Assembly: GCA_003260075.1 (NCBI GenBank) | Contig: QLIY01000056.1 | Location: forward strand, 51,743 to 115,742 | Length of the DNA stretch: 64,000 bases | Direction: 5' to 3' | DNA from: Phallusia mammillata | Taxonomy: Eukaryota; Chordata; Ascidiacea; Phlebobranchia; Ascidiidae | Shown here: piece after piece, positions 14,201-26,610 of the stretch | How the letters are laid out: every line of letters begins with the position of its first letter | Position numbering within the stretch: the first letter of the stretch is position 1 | Translations under genes and position numbers: made by a program | Notes under the pieces: generated by a model | What the model saw: only the letters and a program-made list of their open reading frames with translations | What the model was told of the DNA's origin: nothing | The model's database searches: none

Positions 14201-17200
14201 TCACATTTTTTTTTTTGCTTTTAAAAAAAACAAAACAAGAAAATTAACTTTGTAAAAATAGGGTAAGAAATATTTTCATGTTCAACTGAGCAGGCCTTAA
14301 TTGGCACAATGAAAAAGATGCACACAAAATGAGACATTTGTTTTTTAAATCAAAACTAAATTATTTTTCAAAAGGCACCTTTTGTTTTCTCCATAAGGCC
14401 ATGACACTCTCGAAGACAAAGAAAATGTATATGCCAAATACTGCAACCAAACTTTTGTAGACTTTTTGCTGTTCTTCAGCCACTACATCTGCATTGCTGT
14501 GATCATGTCCACTGTGGTCGCCACCACCCATGGCCTGAAATACACAAGTTCCAATGAAAAACAAACTTGGAAATGTATTCATTTTATATTTTATTTCTGT
14601 TTTGACAGCAAAAGAGTGTTTTTTCATAACAAACGGCATGGCACCAGAAATTTTGCTGGAAATGAATTGTAGTTTGTGTGAAAATAAATACAAACTTAAA
14701 GATGCTTTTCTATTTGAGAGCAAAAGATAAGAATCTTTGCAAACAACTATGGCGCCAGAGATGTGCCAAGTCCCAAATACAGCCGCCAAGTTATACAATT
14801 CATGGTTTAAAATAGATCTTGAGAGAAAATACAGTAAATATGCACATGCGCTTGTGAGCATGTAAAGTACATTCCCAGAAGGCTAAAAACAGCACCAATT
14901 GTGCTTTTCTACTAACAATATCTTGTGAATACAAAATGGAATAGTAAGTGACTACATCTCTAAAAGAATTTGTAAGTGTTTATTTTAATTATGTGCAGAA
15001 AATATAAGTTTTGCTTTGTATGAAAATCAACAATTCCACTTGTCCGGTAAAAAGATAAAATCTGCATATCTTTTACAACTTATAAAGCTCCATTTGAAAA
15101 TACTTCATCATGAACAACATTTTGAACACTTGTTTAGGAATGTGCAGGATTTAAAATAATATTGACACAACAGTAAAGTTTTTATCAACGTTGCAAAACA
15201 GTTTGTAGTTTTATGGTGTTATTGCAAAAGTTTGTTTGTAAAAGAGGAAAAGTGCTACTTAAATGTAGTTTATGAGGTAACTGTACAGCTGGCCAATAAA
15301 TTGTTTCAAATCTGCCTAAAGCCATAAGCTTAAACTTCAGGTTTCTGCAAAATAAATGATAGATATGCCCACAGGCCATGTCATATGATAGATTATTATC
15401 GTGTAGAATCTTCTCTGATTCATTCCATGAACTTCAGATCAATCACCCAATTTTACAGTGTAGTCATAAACGACCGGATTTGAAAACTTGTTTTAGGGAA
15501 GACAATAAATGTCAAAATAAATTGGTACATTCTAGCTGAAAATGTAGTTGTGTTATGAAGAGTTTGTATATAGTTTTATTTATCACTTGTGTTTATCAGT
15601 ATGTTGTATTTTGACCAAACACTAATGGGTCAAAAAGTTTGGTTTAGTATAAATATTTTTCTTTTTTGTTGTTGTTTTATGATATTTTACAGTTATTAAA
15701 ACTATACCTTGTTTAAAACAGCTAAAAATCGAGAAAAAAATGTCTTTATTTAAAAACATGGAAAAAAACTCGAAAAAAATGTCGTTTTATTTTAAAAAAT
15801 AGGAAAAACTAAAAAAAAATTATATAATTTAAAAAGCCCCACAAAAAATATACAATCCATATAGTTTTGAAATTTTGAACCGAATATTTTGGTAACTTAA
15901 GTGTTAACAGAACTGTTTTTTNTTTTGTACATACATGTGGTAAAAGATGCAGTAGTCCATCACCAACTAAAGTTCCAACAGCCAAGGCTACCAGGAATGA
16001 CAGAAGACGGTTGAAATAAACTGAGTGCTTCATCAATGGAATTATCAGGATTCCAATGATACTTAAAAGACTGATCACTGCAACTGAAGCGATCGCAATT
16101 CCCCAAACTGTAACAAAACAACAAATGAAATTTTAATTTTCCACTCATAAATTATTAGTAGCTCTGTAAAATTCTGTTCCAAAAAATGGTATGAACAAGG
16201 TTACTGCCAAGGTCCCCCCCCCCTGGTAAAAGATGCAGTAGTCCATCACCAACTAAAGTTCCAACAGCCAAGGCTACCAGGAATGACAGAAGACGGTTGA
16301 AATAAACTGAGTGCTTCATCCCCCCCCCCCGTCAAAATAAATTGGTACATTCTAGCTGAAAATGTAGTTGTGTTATGACGAGTTTGATTTAGTTATTTTT
16401 ATCGCTTGTGTTTACCATTCTGTTGTATTTTGCACAAACACTATTGGGTCAAAAAAGTTGGGTTTAGTACATTTTTTTTCTTTGTTGTTGTTGTTTCACG
16501 ATACTCAAAGTAGTAAAACTGCACATTATTTACAAAAAAACTAGAAAAAAAATCTCTTTTTTTAAAAAAAATTAGAAAAACTAACAAAAAATGCCTTCAT
16601 TTAAAAAGCCTCATAAAAAACAGACAATCCATTTTGTTTTAAAATTCTGAACTGAATAACCCCCCCCCCCCTTTTTAATCTGTAACTCTTCTTTCTTACC
16701 TTTAGCACGATTTTCTTTTTTAGGTTCCTTAGGATTATCTAGAATAAAATACATTCTGGTTTAACTATGTGGCAAAAGATAAAACGTTTAACCAACTCAA
16801 AAAACAATTCAGAAAACAACCATTTCTAAAACTAAGTGGTACATACTCATTTTATTATCATTATTATTAAAACATGGCCTCTGTGAGCAACAAAGTAATC
16901 AAGCTATGAGTTGGATATAAAAGAATTTTTTTGTTTTATTTTAAGTAGATTTTTTTTATATATATTATCACCCCCCCCCCTGGTAAAAGATGCAGTAGTC
17001 CATCACCAACTAAAGTTCCAACAGCCAAAGCTACCAGGAATGAGAGTAGTCGGTTGAAATAAACCGAGTGCTTCATTAATGGAATTATCAGGATTCCAAT
17101 GATACTTAAAAGACTGATCACTGCAACTGAAGCGATTGCAATTCCCCAAACTGTAACAAAACAACAAATGAAATTTTAATTTTCCACTCATAAATTATTA

Positions 17201-20200
17201 GTAACTCTGTAAAATTCTATTCCAAAAAATGGTATAAACAAGGTTACTGCCAGTTTGAATGAAATTTTTATTTTTTAATTGATGATTAGAAATACAGTTT
17301 AAACTTAAAAGTGAATTATTTGTACATTTATATTCAGTAACTCTTCATTCTTACCTTTAGCACGATTTTCTTTTTTAGGGTCCTTAGGATTATCTGGAAT
17401 AAAACACATTCTGGTTAAACTATGTGGCAAAAGATAAAATGTTTAATCAACTCAAAAAACAATTCAGAAAACAACCATTTCTAAACCTAAGTGGTATATA
17501 CTCATTTTATTATTATTATTATTTAAATTGAAACAATAGCCTCTGTAAGCCACTAAGTAATCAAGCTATGAGTTTTGATATAACAAGTTCAGAAATTTTG
17601 GGTTTGTTTTTTGTTTTATTTTAAGTGGTTTTCATTTTCCTATCATATGCTTGCAAATTGCTTTTCAAAATCAAACCGCACAATTGGCAATACCCTTTTC
17701 GCACACTAAGTGGTTTAAATTGTAAGCATCATTTTTGGCTCTATACCAAATCTTATGTCATTAATATTGAAGTATATGACTTTAATATCCATACAAAAAT
17801 TCTGTGTAGTAAGTGAAGGTAGGGCAAGGATGGGATAGAAATATTTTCATACCTGATTTTGGTTTAGGTTGGCATTCTGGTGCATTTAAATTGAACAGCA
17901 GACGGGGAAATAGAAGCCAAAAGTCAGCTATAGTTAAGGTGTTGTTCTCCCCATAGCTAAACTCTTCAAAAACATCTTCAACTGATTTGAGACACTGAAA
18001 TTAAAACAAAAACAGATATTATAAAACAGGAAAAGTTTGGAACACCATATATGGATCTGTTCATAAGTTTAATGTGAATATAACGGCATTAGCATTTGCC
18101 AAAATGTTTCAGTAATTAGGCATGTTTTATGTGTATTTATGAATAGGGGAGTGTGGAAAATTGTTTCTTACATTTTGTTTAACAATAAGTTACAAAACTG
18201 CTTTAAAGATTCTAATAGGCAGTGTTGCATTTATTAACAATTCATGTACAACGAGTACATACAAAAGTACTATGTTATTCCCCCCCCCCCGCTTATGTTG
18301 ACAGCAGTCTGCTGAGATCGCTGAATAATAATCAATATTTTAGACATTATGGAAGCTACACCGATGAAAAAAGATAAAATGGACTGTAGATTAAATCTGT
18401 TCAAAAATCCGCCCTTAGACAAGAACACTTGTGCAACATGGGCTAGTTATATGTATATTTATGTGCACATATATTTTTGTTGTAGTTATTTTGACTTAAT
18501 GTTTTCTATATATGATTCTGCATTAGATTTGTATAATAAAACAAAATCTATTTAAACCTACTAAGTGCTGAACAAAATTTTTAAGCAAAAGTTGAAAAAG
18601 GCCCCCCCCCCTTGTTTAACAATAAGTTACAAAACTGCTTTAAAGATTCTAATAGGCAGCATTGCATTTATTTACAATTCATGTACAACGAGTACATACA
18701 AAAGTAATATGTTATTTCTCATAAACCCATCAAAAACTGTCTAAATCAGCAGTTTAGATGCAATGATTGCTTTTCTAAACTGACAAGTCAGAAGTCCCAA
18801 GAGATTTTTAATTGGGGGTCACTTTAAATTGCGATTTAAATATTTAAACAGACTACTAAACATTGGCCTGCCTTTACATTGGTAATGCCTGCTGGGAATT
18901 TGTGACAAAGCAAACCATAAATGTTGGAGCTTATGTTGACAGCAGTCTGCTGAGATCGCTGAATAATAATCAATATCTTAGACATTATGGAAGCTACACC
19001 GATGAAAAAAGATAAAATGTACTGTAGATTAAATCTGTTCAAAAATCCGCCCTTAGACAAGAACACATTACTGGACTTGCCCTCTTTAGTAGATGACCTA
19101 TGGTTTTTATTTTAAATGTGGAAACTAAAATGCAACAACTGCACAAAATTTTAAAATGTACAAATTAAGCATTTGGTATTTGGCTATGTAAAACAACATA
19201 GTAAGGAGATTGGTTGATGCCCTATAGTATGAGGAAGTAACGTTTTTATGAATGAAGTTTCCTGTAGTGTGTGACATGCTTGGAGCCAAATGAAGCCACA
19301 TAATAGATAAGACACAATTAAACACCTTCAGGAATTGGAATTCAGACAAATATAGTCATTCATATATATATATATATATGATTTTAATTACTTTTTCAAA
19401 AAGGAATGAACATAACGTAAAAGAATATGACCAACATTTGCCAAAATTCTTATTAATTCTGTTGAAGAGTATGCAACTATCTGCTTTTATAAGCTAGATA
19501 AGGAAACAATTTAAACCAGCTGAACCAGTTTTACAGTGTTGTCATCTTTTAAAACTATTTTTTTGTCATTTCACCCATGTCTTTTACACTATTGCAAGCC
19601 CTTTCAACCACAAATATAACCTAACAGGTTGTATGAGTAAGTACAAACTGACTACTTAATTGGATAAAACAGTCAGAACTTGAAATTCTGCCCCTCTTGA
19701 TAAGAGCTATTTTAAATGGTTAGCCAAAATTATTATCATGGGAACAAGGCATATGGTCACCAAAAATAGTTTTTAACGGATGTCATTGTGTTGATAACTC
19801 TTACACACACAAAGTCCAAACAGTCGCTGGAAATGTTTGCCCTTTGTGATAATGCGTTGACTTAGGGTCTATTGTTTACCCCCCCCCCCTGTGTTGATAA
19901 CTCTTACACACACAAAGTCCAAACAGTCGCTGGAAATATTTGCCCTTTGTGATAATGCGTTGACTTAGGGTCTTTTTTTTATCACTTTAGGTTTCAGAAA
20001 GAAAATTTAACAATGGGGGCGTTGTTTTCATGGAAGTCCTGTGTTCACTTTTCTAACAACATTTTACTATGTTTTTTTTACCAAAGTTTCATAGAAATAA
20101 ACCATGCTGCTTAGAGTTCATGTGGTTACTGGCAAATGCATTTGGCTGTTTACAAAATTGTAAAACCGTAAATAGAATACTGCTAACCACCACAACACAT

Positions 20201-22798
20201 GTTTGCAAACAAGTAAGAGTCGGATTAGGTACACAAGACATGGACTTGCAGGTTAGCTTCACTAAAAACAAAAATGGCCAAAGATGTGGACAGGGGTGTC
20301 CAAAGTGCAATTTTTATGGTCCCAGCCGTTGTTTTAAATTGTGTGGTGTTTGGCCCACCACAGTTTGGACTTTGATTTTGGGTTGTGGCAACTGGTGACT
20401 TCAGATTAAAGCTTTCCATAAATCTTTGTGCTGACTGCTAAGGCAACAATATCCCATCACACCACATTTATCTTTCAAACATAGTAAAAAAACACATGAC
20501 TTTCCAACACAAACCAATATTTTTTGAGCTGTATATTGGTATTCTCCAGTCTGAAACCCTGCAAAAAATGTTGGCCTATGGGCTTCTTTAACTGGAGTTT
20601 GGACATTATTGGCAGTTTTGTTTTTAGTAAAGAGTCTAATTAAATCTAACAAAATTACCTCGGCAGACATAATAATGTATGCTTCATCCTCTTCATCCAT
20701 ATCAAAACCAAGCAAATCAAGCCAAGACAATTCATGATTATGCCCTTCATGTCCCTCTTTATCAGAATTATGGTCATGGCCAGCATGGGGGTCCTCAGCT
20801 TTTTTCCAAAACCCAATTTTTAGCATAAACTTTTTCAGTCCTTCTTGTGTTATAACGCTGCCATTTTTGTACTGGCTGAATAGGTCTTCAGTAAAGGCCA
20901 TCATTCTTTCTACAGCCTAAAAAATGGAAGCAGTAAGTTTAGGGCAGGAGTCTGGAACCTTTTAAGCGATGCATGCCAATTTACTTTTTATTTCCTTGTG
21001 TTAATGACCTTTTTCTAAATAATAGTGGTTCGTGCAAGCAGAGATCAATAAGAAAGAGAAACCAGGGTGTTTTATATATGAAGGCTCGATTTTAAGACAA
21101 TGGCATAATAAAAACTATAAACTAGCAATGTAGCAGGTTAAACTGTTTAATATAAACAAACCAATCAGTTGACATGCCATGAAAAACGACCATGTCAACT
21201 GTGGCACGCATGCCCGGGGTTGTCGACCCCTGGTTTAGGGATACATTCTACAACACATGTTTTTAGAAATTATGTGGTGTTAATGTTTGACGCCCAAATT
21301 ATTAAAAAGTTTTAATTTGTAGGCCTTTATATCTTTGTAATTAAATTTCATAACAGCTTAATAGTGCAAAAACATTATTTAACAGTAAGAACATAATATT
21401 ACTATCAAACCACAAAATCTGTTGAAACTATTGTTTTGCTTTAAGTTAAAATATCCAGGTTAAGTTTAAGCCAGGAAAGTGACTTTGTTTCATATTTAGT
21501 GAAAAAAATTATAATATTGCTTTGTGTTATGCATATGATCATTGTACATGCCAAAATTGGATATACACACAAAATAACAAAGCTTTAAATATTTAAAAAT
21601 TGGATTTTAAAATGGAAAACAGGCATACCTTTTCAGTTGAGATAAACTGAACTGTGCATTTTCCATCAGTACAATTGGTGACAAAAGGAGTATCTGCATT
21701 TGGACCAATTTCATTGGCGCCCGTAGTTTCAGTCCCCCCCCCCACAGGCATACCTTTTCAGTTGAGATAAACTGAACTGTGCATTTTCCATTAGTACAAT
21801 TGGTGACAAAAGGAACATCTGCATTTGGTGCAATTTCATTGGCACCAGTAGTTTCAGCAATAGCCTCAGTGGTTGTTAATTCAAGATATGGCTGAGATAG
21901 CATGCCAGTGACACCTAAAAATAATGATACACATCAATTTAAATGCTATTTTTTTACATATTCTGACAAACAAAATACAAACAATTATTTTACATGAAAG
22001 GACCAAGATATTTGAACAAAGATTTTGAGAAAATTTACGTACCCTCCATGGTGGTTTGGCTTGAGACTGTTGTACATAGCATTGGAAAAAGTACAAACAA
22101 GGCCAAAAATTTTCGAAATCTGTTGGAAGAGAAATAAAAATGTCATTTTTTTATAAGTAAGCAGTACAATTGCTTTGATAGCAAAGTAAATGAACAGATG
22201 GGGTTCATTTTAATGTTTACTTTTTCATTCAAAAGAAAAAAATTAACTGTGAAACAATAAAATACTAACTTCCAAACTTGATATTGTGAGTCGTTAAAGG
22301 CAAATTGTGAATGAAATATGTTAGTTAAACTGTATTTTGTTTATTGACTTATAGTGTAATGTGTAACACACATAAGAAGGTAAAAAACAGCAGTGGTTTT
22401 GAAAGGTAGAAAAGGTTTGACACAAATTGAATAGAAATAGACTCACAGAAGTCAAAAATGGTTATAAACCTAAAGTTAAACTGAAAATTTAAAAGCACAT
22501 ACCCATATCCTTGAAAGCTCCATTCTTTTCTGAAGTATAACTGTTTTTCTGTAAAATCAAGTGTACACTTATAGCCTGTTTAAAGCACATGGGGACCTTT
22601 TTATTCAACGTTTTTTGGAGACCCCGATGTGATGTTACTTAATACTTGGTTGATAACCTAAACTAACAATAATAATTCTTAGCAATATTTAAGACAACTA
22701 ACACATCTCAACACAATAGCATTACTTCTACGAATAACAAAACAGTCTTGGCTCAATCGGTACTTACCCATTTTTCCACACGGAACGTTTCTGTTCAT
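8267..22798 (-). CDS. LIV-1 subfamily ZIP zinc transporter (SLC39 family)
   Basis: Seventeen coding exons: 22768-22798, 22503-22548, 22043-22119, 21754-21914, 20659-20916, 17853-17994, 17355-17393, 15935-16107, 14379-14534, 14056-14164, 11859-11962, 11454-11508, 10964-11071, 10037-10180, 9092-9271, 8523-8614, 8267-8449. They sum to 685 codons plus TAG with every phase matching. Residues ~27-47 form a signal segment ending TTVSSQ. The extracellular part has a helical EF-like stretch ([20 protein letters not shown]), a His-rich insert and a PAL-like segment ([13 protein letters not shown]). The first membrane helix is [19 protein letters not shown] (from ~252). A cytosolic loop with [13 protein letters not shown] precedes HNFSDG (526-531) and the LIV-1 signature [10 protein letters not shown] (555-564), the metal-binding helices. 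The C-terminus is HAGHGH. LIV-1 ZIPs move zinc into the cytosol. The sequence mixes ZIP8/14-like ([11 protein letters not shown]) and ZIP4/6/10/12-like (HELPHE) features, so I name no orthologue. Exon copies near C runs (15.9-17.2 kb, 21.6-21.7 kb) are counted once. Confidence 0.92.
9515..9830. mobile_element. hAT-like MITE
   Basis: Starts CAGTGGTTATCAATC and ends TTTGAGAACCACTG. Flanks ATGTAGAT and GTTTAGAT agree at 6 of 8 positions. The interior contains 'gcgtaccacct' repeated. It sits in a ZIP intron. Confidence 0.7.
12134..12318. mobile_element. pogo/Tigger-like short element in ZIP intron
   Basis: Begins CAGTAAACCTTGGTTGG and ends AACCGACGTTTACTG, followed by TA. It shares interior blocks with the element at 7170-7339. 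Confidence 0.6.
13048..13493. other. Assembly gap (446 N) inside a ZIP intron
   Basis: An unresolved stretch between ZIP exons 11859-11962 and 14056-14164. The flanking exons join in frame, so no coding exon is required here. An isolated N also occurs at 15922. Confidence 0.99.
16214..17153. repeat. Extra copies of ZIP exons 7 and 8 between C runs
   Basis: 16224-16319 repeats part of exon 8 (from base 15938). 16331-16659 repeats the intron at about 15512-15900. 16700-16738 repeats exon 7 (main copy 17355-17393). 16981-17150 repeats exon 8 again. The units are separated by C runs at 16214-16223, 16320-16330, 16660-16671 and 16971-16980. Two partial exon 8 copies begin at exactly the same base, two codons short of the splice donor. 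Only one exon 7 and one exon 8 are needed for an intact ZIP protein. I read these as allelic contig fragments, not real exons. Confidence 0.75.
18175..19075. repeat. Interleaved duplicate segments around C runs in ZIP intron
   Basis: 18291-18431 repeats 18928-19068, and 18612-18716 repeats about 18172-18279. C runs lie at 18280-18290 and 18602-18611. A similar pair, about 19790-19878 and 19890-19975, flanks the run at 19879-19889. No exon signal was found in this intron; the open frames here are neither conserved nor phased with the ZIP exons. Confidence 0.7.
20945..21232. mobile_element. hAT-like MITE with perfect 8-bp target duplication
   Basis: The 288-bp element starts CAGGAGTCTGGAACC and ends GGTTGTCGACCCCTG. 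The flanks 20937-20944 and 21233-21240 are both GTTTAGGG. It is inserted in the ZIP intron between exons 4 and 5. Confidence 0.85.
21629..21733 (-). repeat. Second partial copy of ZIP exon 4 across a C run
   Basis: It repeats the 3' part of the exon at 21754-21914 ([19 protein letters not shown]) with a few substitutions and keeps the same GTATGCCTGT donor. It is separated from the main copy by C10 at 21734-21743. It is probably the other allele. Confidence 0.75.
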
Positions 22799-22864
22799 CA
22801 AGTAGTACCCGGCGAATAATCGAGTGCCGTGTGCAAAAGAACGTGGGGATGGCAAACGGCTCAA

Positions 22865-22871
22865 TTTTATA
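22865..22871 (-). promoter_or_regulatory. TATA box of the ZIP gene
   Basis: TATAAAA on the minus strand, 67 bases before the chosen ATG (22798). The ATG opens a 31-nt first coding exon ending ATGG with a GTAAGT donor, and joining it to the next two exons gives one open frame through the signal segment. Confidence 0.6.
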
Positions 22872-24629
22872 CTAGCCCTACCACGTGGAGCGCTATGACA
22901 CAGCTTTGTTCAATGTCTGGGAGCGGGAAAAGAAAAATTACGTCAACGGAAACTTCTGGAAAAAAAATTTGGAGCTAAAAAATTTGGAAAAATTACGTCA
23001 TTGTGATTGCGCAATTTTGTCTGTTACACAATTCACATCAACACATGTTCTTTGTAACACAAGTTTCGATCAGATTATTTTACACAGCCACTGCACAGTC
23101 TTCGACCATAACGATTTAAACTTCTGAAAAAAATTTGGTGCTAAAAAATTTTGAAAAACTACGTCATAAGGATTGCGCAATTCCGTCTGTTACACAATTC
23201 TCATCAACGCATGTTCTTTGAATAACACAAGTTTCGATCAGATTATTTAACACAGCCACTGCACAGTCTTCGACCATACCGATTTAATTTATCTTAAACT
23301 ATTTGTATTTGTTTCAGGCTTTAGGATGTTGCATATAAAATCTTGTGCAGTTTATATATTATCAACGTAATTGACCGTGAAGCGAGTTTTCCTTTTTTCG
23401 TCAACTAAAAGGAAAGAGAGGATTTTATAAACACATGAATCCTTCTTAAAAACACATGCGTCGCAAAATGGGCTAAGAGCATCTGAAATGTTCATAAGCC
23501 CACGGGCAAAATAATTCGTGCTTCCGAATTGTAACTTTTCTCGACACTGTCAAAGCTTAAAAAGCAAACGCGCTTAAAGCTGTGCACACCACAAAACGCC
23601 ATACAGTCCGCCCACGGCACACAGGTGCTTAAGTATGCATATATTCAAGACTGTAACTGTGCCCAGGGGAAAAATAAATAGCTGCCAGATTATTGCGCAG
23701 AGCCTTGCGGTCCCTGAACCGGTTTGACGTAACGGTAAACGTTACTGCGTCAAAACTAGCCTACCCACGTGATCCGAGTTCGTGGAACATCTCGTGGAGC
23801 ACAACCAATAACAAGAAGCGCTGTTATTCGATTTATCAGCGTTTACACCTACGGTCAATACGTGAACCACCTTTTTAACCTTGATATTAAATACCTCGAT
23901 ATACGCCGAAAAACAACAGATTCTAAAAATGGTCACTTAGGTAAAATAAATAGCTTTAAGGCAATACATTTAGTCAAAATCCTTTTCTCAAAACTTACAC
24001 TACGTATATGCACCTGATAATTTCTGTGCATGCCTATATGTGACAATAAAATGGATGCAAACGAGCGGAAAATGTTTTTAAACTTTACAAAAAAGTACGC
24101 TTTTTGATGCGTCCAAATAGGACCATATTTATTGCAGCAGTTCCATAAGAGTGTTCAAAGCGACAAACGCATTTTAATTTGCTAGTATAACGCGTTAAAC
24201 GGACCTATAAACGGGCCGGTACATTTCCCTCTATTGTAAAAGCGAACAAGGTACTTTAGGGAGCCATGATGCGTTTACTGGTAAATCGATATAGTCATTC
24301 TTTTGTTTAAATGATCGTTCTGTGGCGAATTGTAAATAGTTTAACTTATCTCGTTAACTATAAGTAATTTATTTCACAAGAGGAACTTGCGACGGTCGTG
24401 TGCAAATTCCACGTAAATTGGACGCAAAATATTTGCTATATTAAAGTGCGGAAACAAAAACAATAACAGAGATTAATAGTGTTTATAAGTTAGGTTAATT
24501 CGTATGGCCCCGCAACTTCCAAAATTCTTTGTCGGAAAACAAACGACGGAAAAACCTGCGAAAAAACTTTTTTATGTACCTGGTTAAACTAGAACGAGGG
24601 CTTATACCCCTGCTATATTTACTAGTAAT

Positions 24630-24791
24630 CTGGGCCGGTTTGGACCAAAATAATTCTCCGGTTTAGGTGAAGATCTGGATTATCCTTCGATTAGTTAAAG
24701 CCTTACATTACAAGTCAGTCGTATCTCTAATTTTGTCCGAATTTAGCGAAGATCCGGATTAACCTGATCCATTTTAACCTAGGTTTACTAT
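24630..24791. mobile_element. pogo/Tigger-like element, degenerate
   Basis: It shares the 'ggtttggaccaaaa', 'gatccggattaac' and terminal 'aggtttacta' blocks with better copies. The left end is eroded. Confidence 0.5.
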
Positions 24792-26340
24792 ATTTGTATT
24801 TGACATATGAGTCAAAAAAAATATTAAATTATACATGCCTATAGAACGCCAAAAAACGCTTATTACGCCACTATACTTTCACGCGTGTGCGAATTGGAAA
24901 TCTAACGGAAACAAAGCGTCTGAGTTGTCCAAGAATGCGGATAAACTTCGCATTATTTAAATTACTGGCAAGCCTTACCACAAATTATACGTGTCTACAC
25001 ATGGAGCTATAGCATGAATGAATCGAGATTGGTATTTAATTTGAAACGTTTAATGACCAATCTTTTGCAGCAAATCATTTATGAACAAGTTATATGAAAC
25101 GGTTTTTACCCTTTACGCATTATTTGCTTTGACAGTGTTAACATGTTGTAACACATTGCAAATTTGGTACTGACACCATAACTCACACTATACAAAAAAT
25201 TGCTAAAGTATAAAGTGCCGTAAAGAGCTGTATTAGGAATATAAGCGAATGTATTTTCCGGCATATCCAGACAATAACTACTGGACTCGCCAAATAAGCG
25301 TTTTTTCGACATTCAACGGGCCACCTAATCAAAACACAAAAATGTGGCTAATCTCTATAGGCAAAACTTCCGACCTACATTCAGCTGTGCCTTACAAACT
25401 ATATACTGTATGCTTTATGACTTTAAAGTTTAAACCAATTTGCATTTTCTGCAAAGTAAATTTTCTGCCTTTTTTCTGACAAAACCCCCAACTCCTTTTT
25501 AAGATTGGTCAAAATGCGAATGACTAACTTGTGGTCATTCTTCAGAACACTGTAAAACTGCTCTTGACAAAATTTTGCAACATGCAATGTAGTTTAAGCG
25601 ACAATTCCGGAAACACAACGATGCACAAGTAACGACGCTCAGTGAAAAGCTTATCTTTCTTATAGCATGCCAACTCAGTGTCTGCTAACAGTTATGCACT
25701 TGCGTCTCTATTTAAAATGTCCTGTCGACTCCAGCGACCGCAACTTTTGTCGCCCGCAAAGTCTTTCAATAAATACGACTGCCTTAAAAAAAGCAGTTAG
25801 CTCATCTGTCGATTTCAACAATACATCGCACTGTATAATTAAGAAGCCATTAAGACGACTTGCATGACCACGCCGCTTTTACGCTCAACGCCAATCAATG
25901 AATTTTGACGTAGACAACCACATACGCCGTGCAAACGTTCGAGGTCGAGCGCTGATTACATACTATAGACGCTTACATACATCGACAATCGTAAAGTCCC
26001 TGCGGGGACGCTCACGCTCAAGCTTCACGTAGGATGTTTGTGAAGTTTTGCGCCAGCACGTTTTGCCGGTTTTTGCACCCGGGTCTTTATGCTATTTCCG
26101 CACGTTTGTTCGGTTTGTTCTGACATCGTTGGGTCGTATTTTTGATTATGCTATTCGCATGTTTAATAGATAGCCCAAAATAACAACACAGATGACTGAA
26201 AACAAATATAAACTGCCGTGCTTGTTTTGAGAATTTGAATAAACCGATGATGTCAGGTATTTCTTGAGCGTAAACTTTACCATCAACGTTAGGTCAGTGC
26301 AAAAGTGAACACTTTTTTTCCTTTCAACAATTTTTCATAC

Positions 26341-26610
26341 GAGGCTGGGGAAATAGCACTCACTCAGCAGGAAGCATTTTATTGATTGTACTTTGGTTAT
26401 GAACAACAAACAACGAACGTACCGAGCGCAAAAAAAGTCCTGGGAGAAAATGTTCCCGGAAACCCCCCCCCCCCCTACGAGGCTGGGGAAATAGCACTCA
26501 CTCAGCAGGAAGCTTGTTATTGATTGTACTTTGGTTATGAACAACAAACAACGAACGCACCGAGCGCAAAAAAAGTCCTGGGAAAAATGTTCCCGGAAAC
26601 CCTTTTTTTT
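26341..26610. repeat. Duplicate pair around a C13 run
   Basis: About 26339-26462 and 26476-26602 are near-identical and are separated by C at 26463-26475. The few differences (for example 'gaagcattttatt' against 'gaagcttgttatt') look allelic. Confidence 0.7.

Noticed and set aside
15935-17153. Alternative or tandemly duplicated ZIP membrane exons
   Set aside because: Copies are bounded by C runs, cut mid-exon at a shared base, and the surrounding intron is copied as well; the allelic-contig explanation is simpler.
20069-20398. 109-codon plus-strand open frame in a ZIP intron
   Set aside because: No similarity recognised, opposite strand to the host gene, and no start context or splice support.
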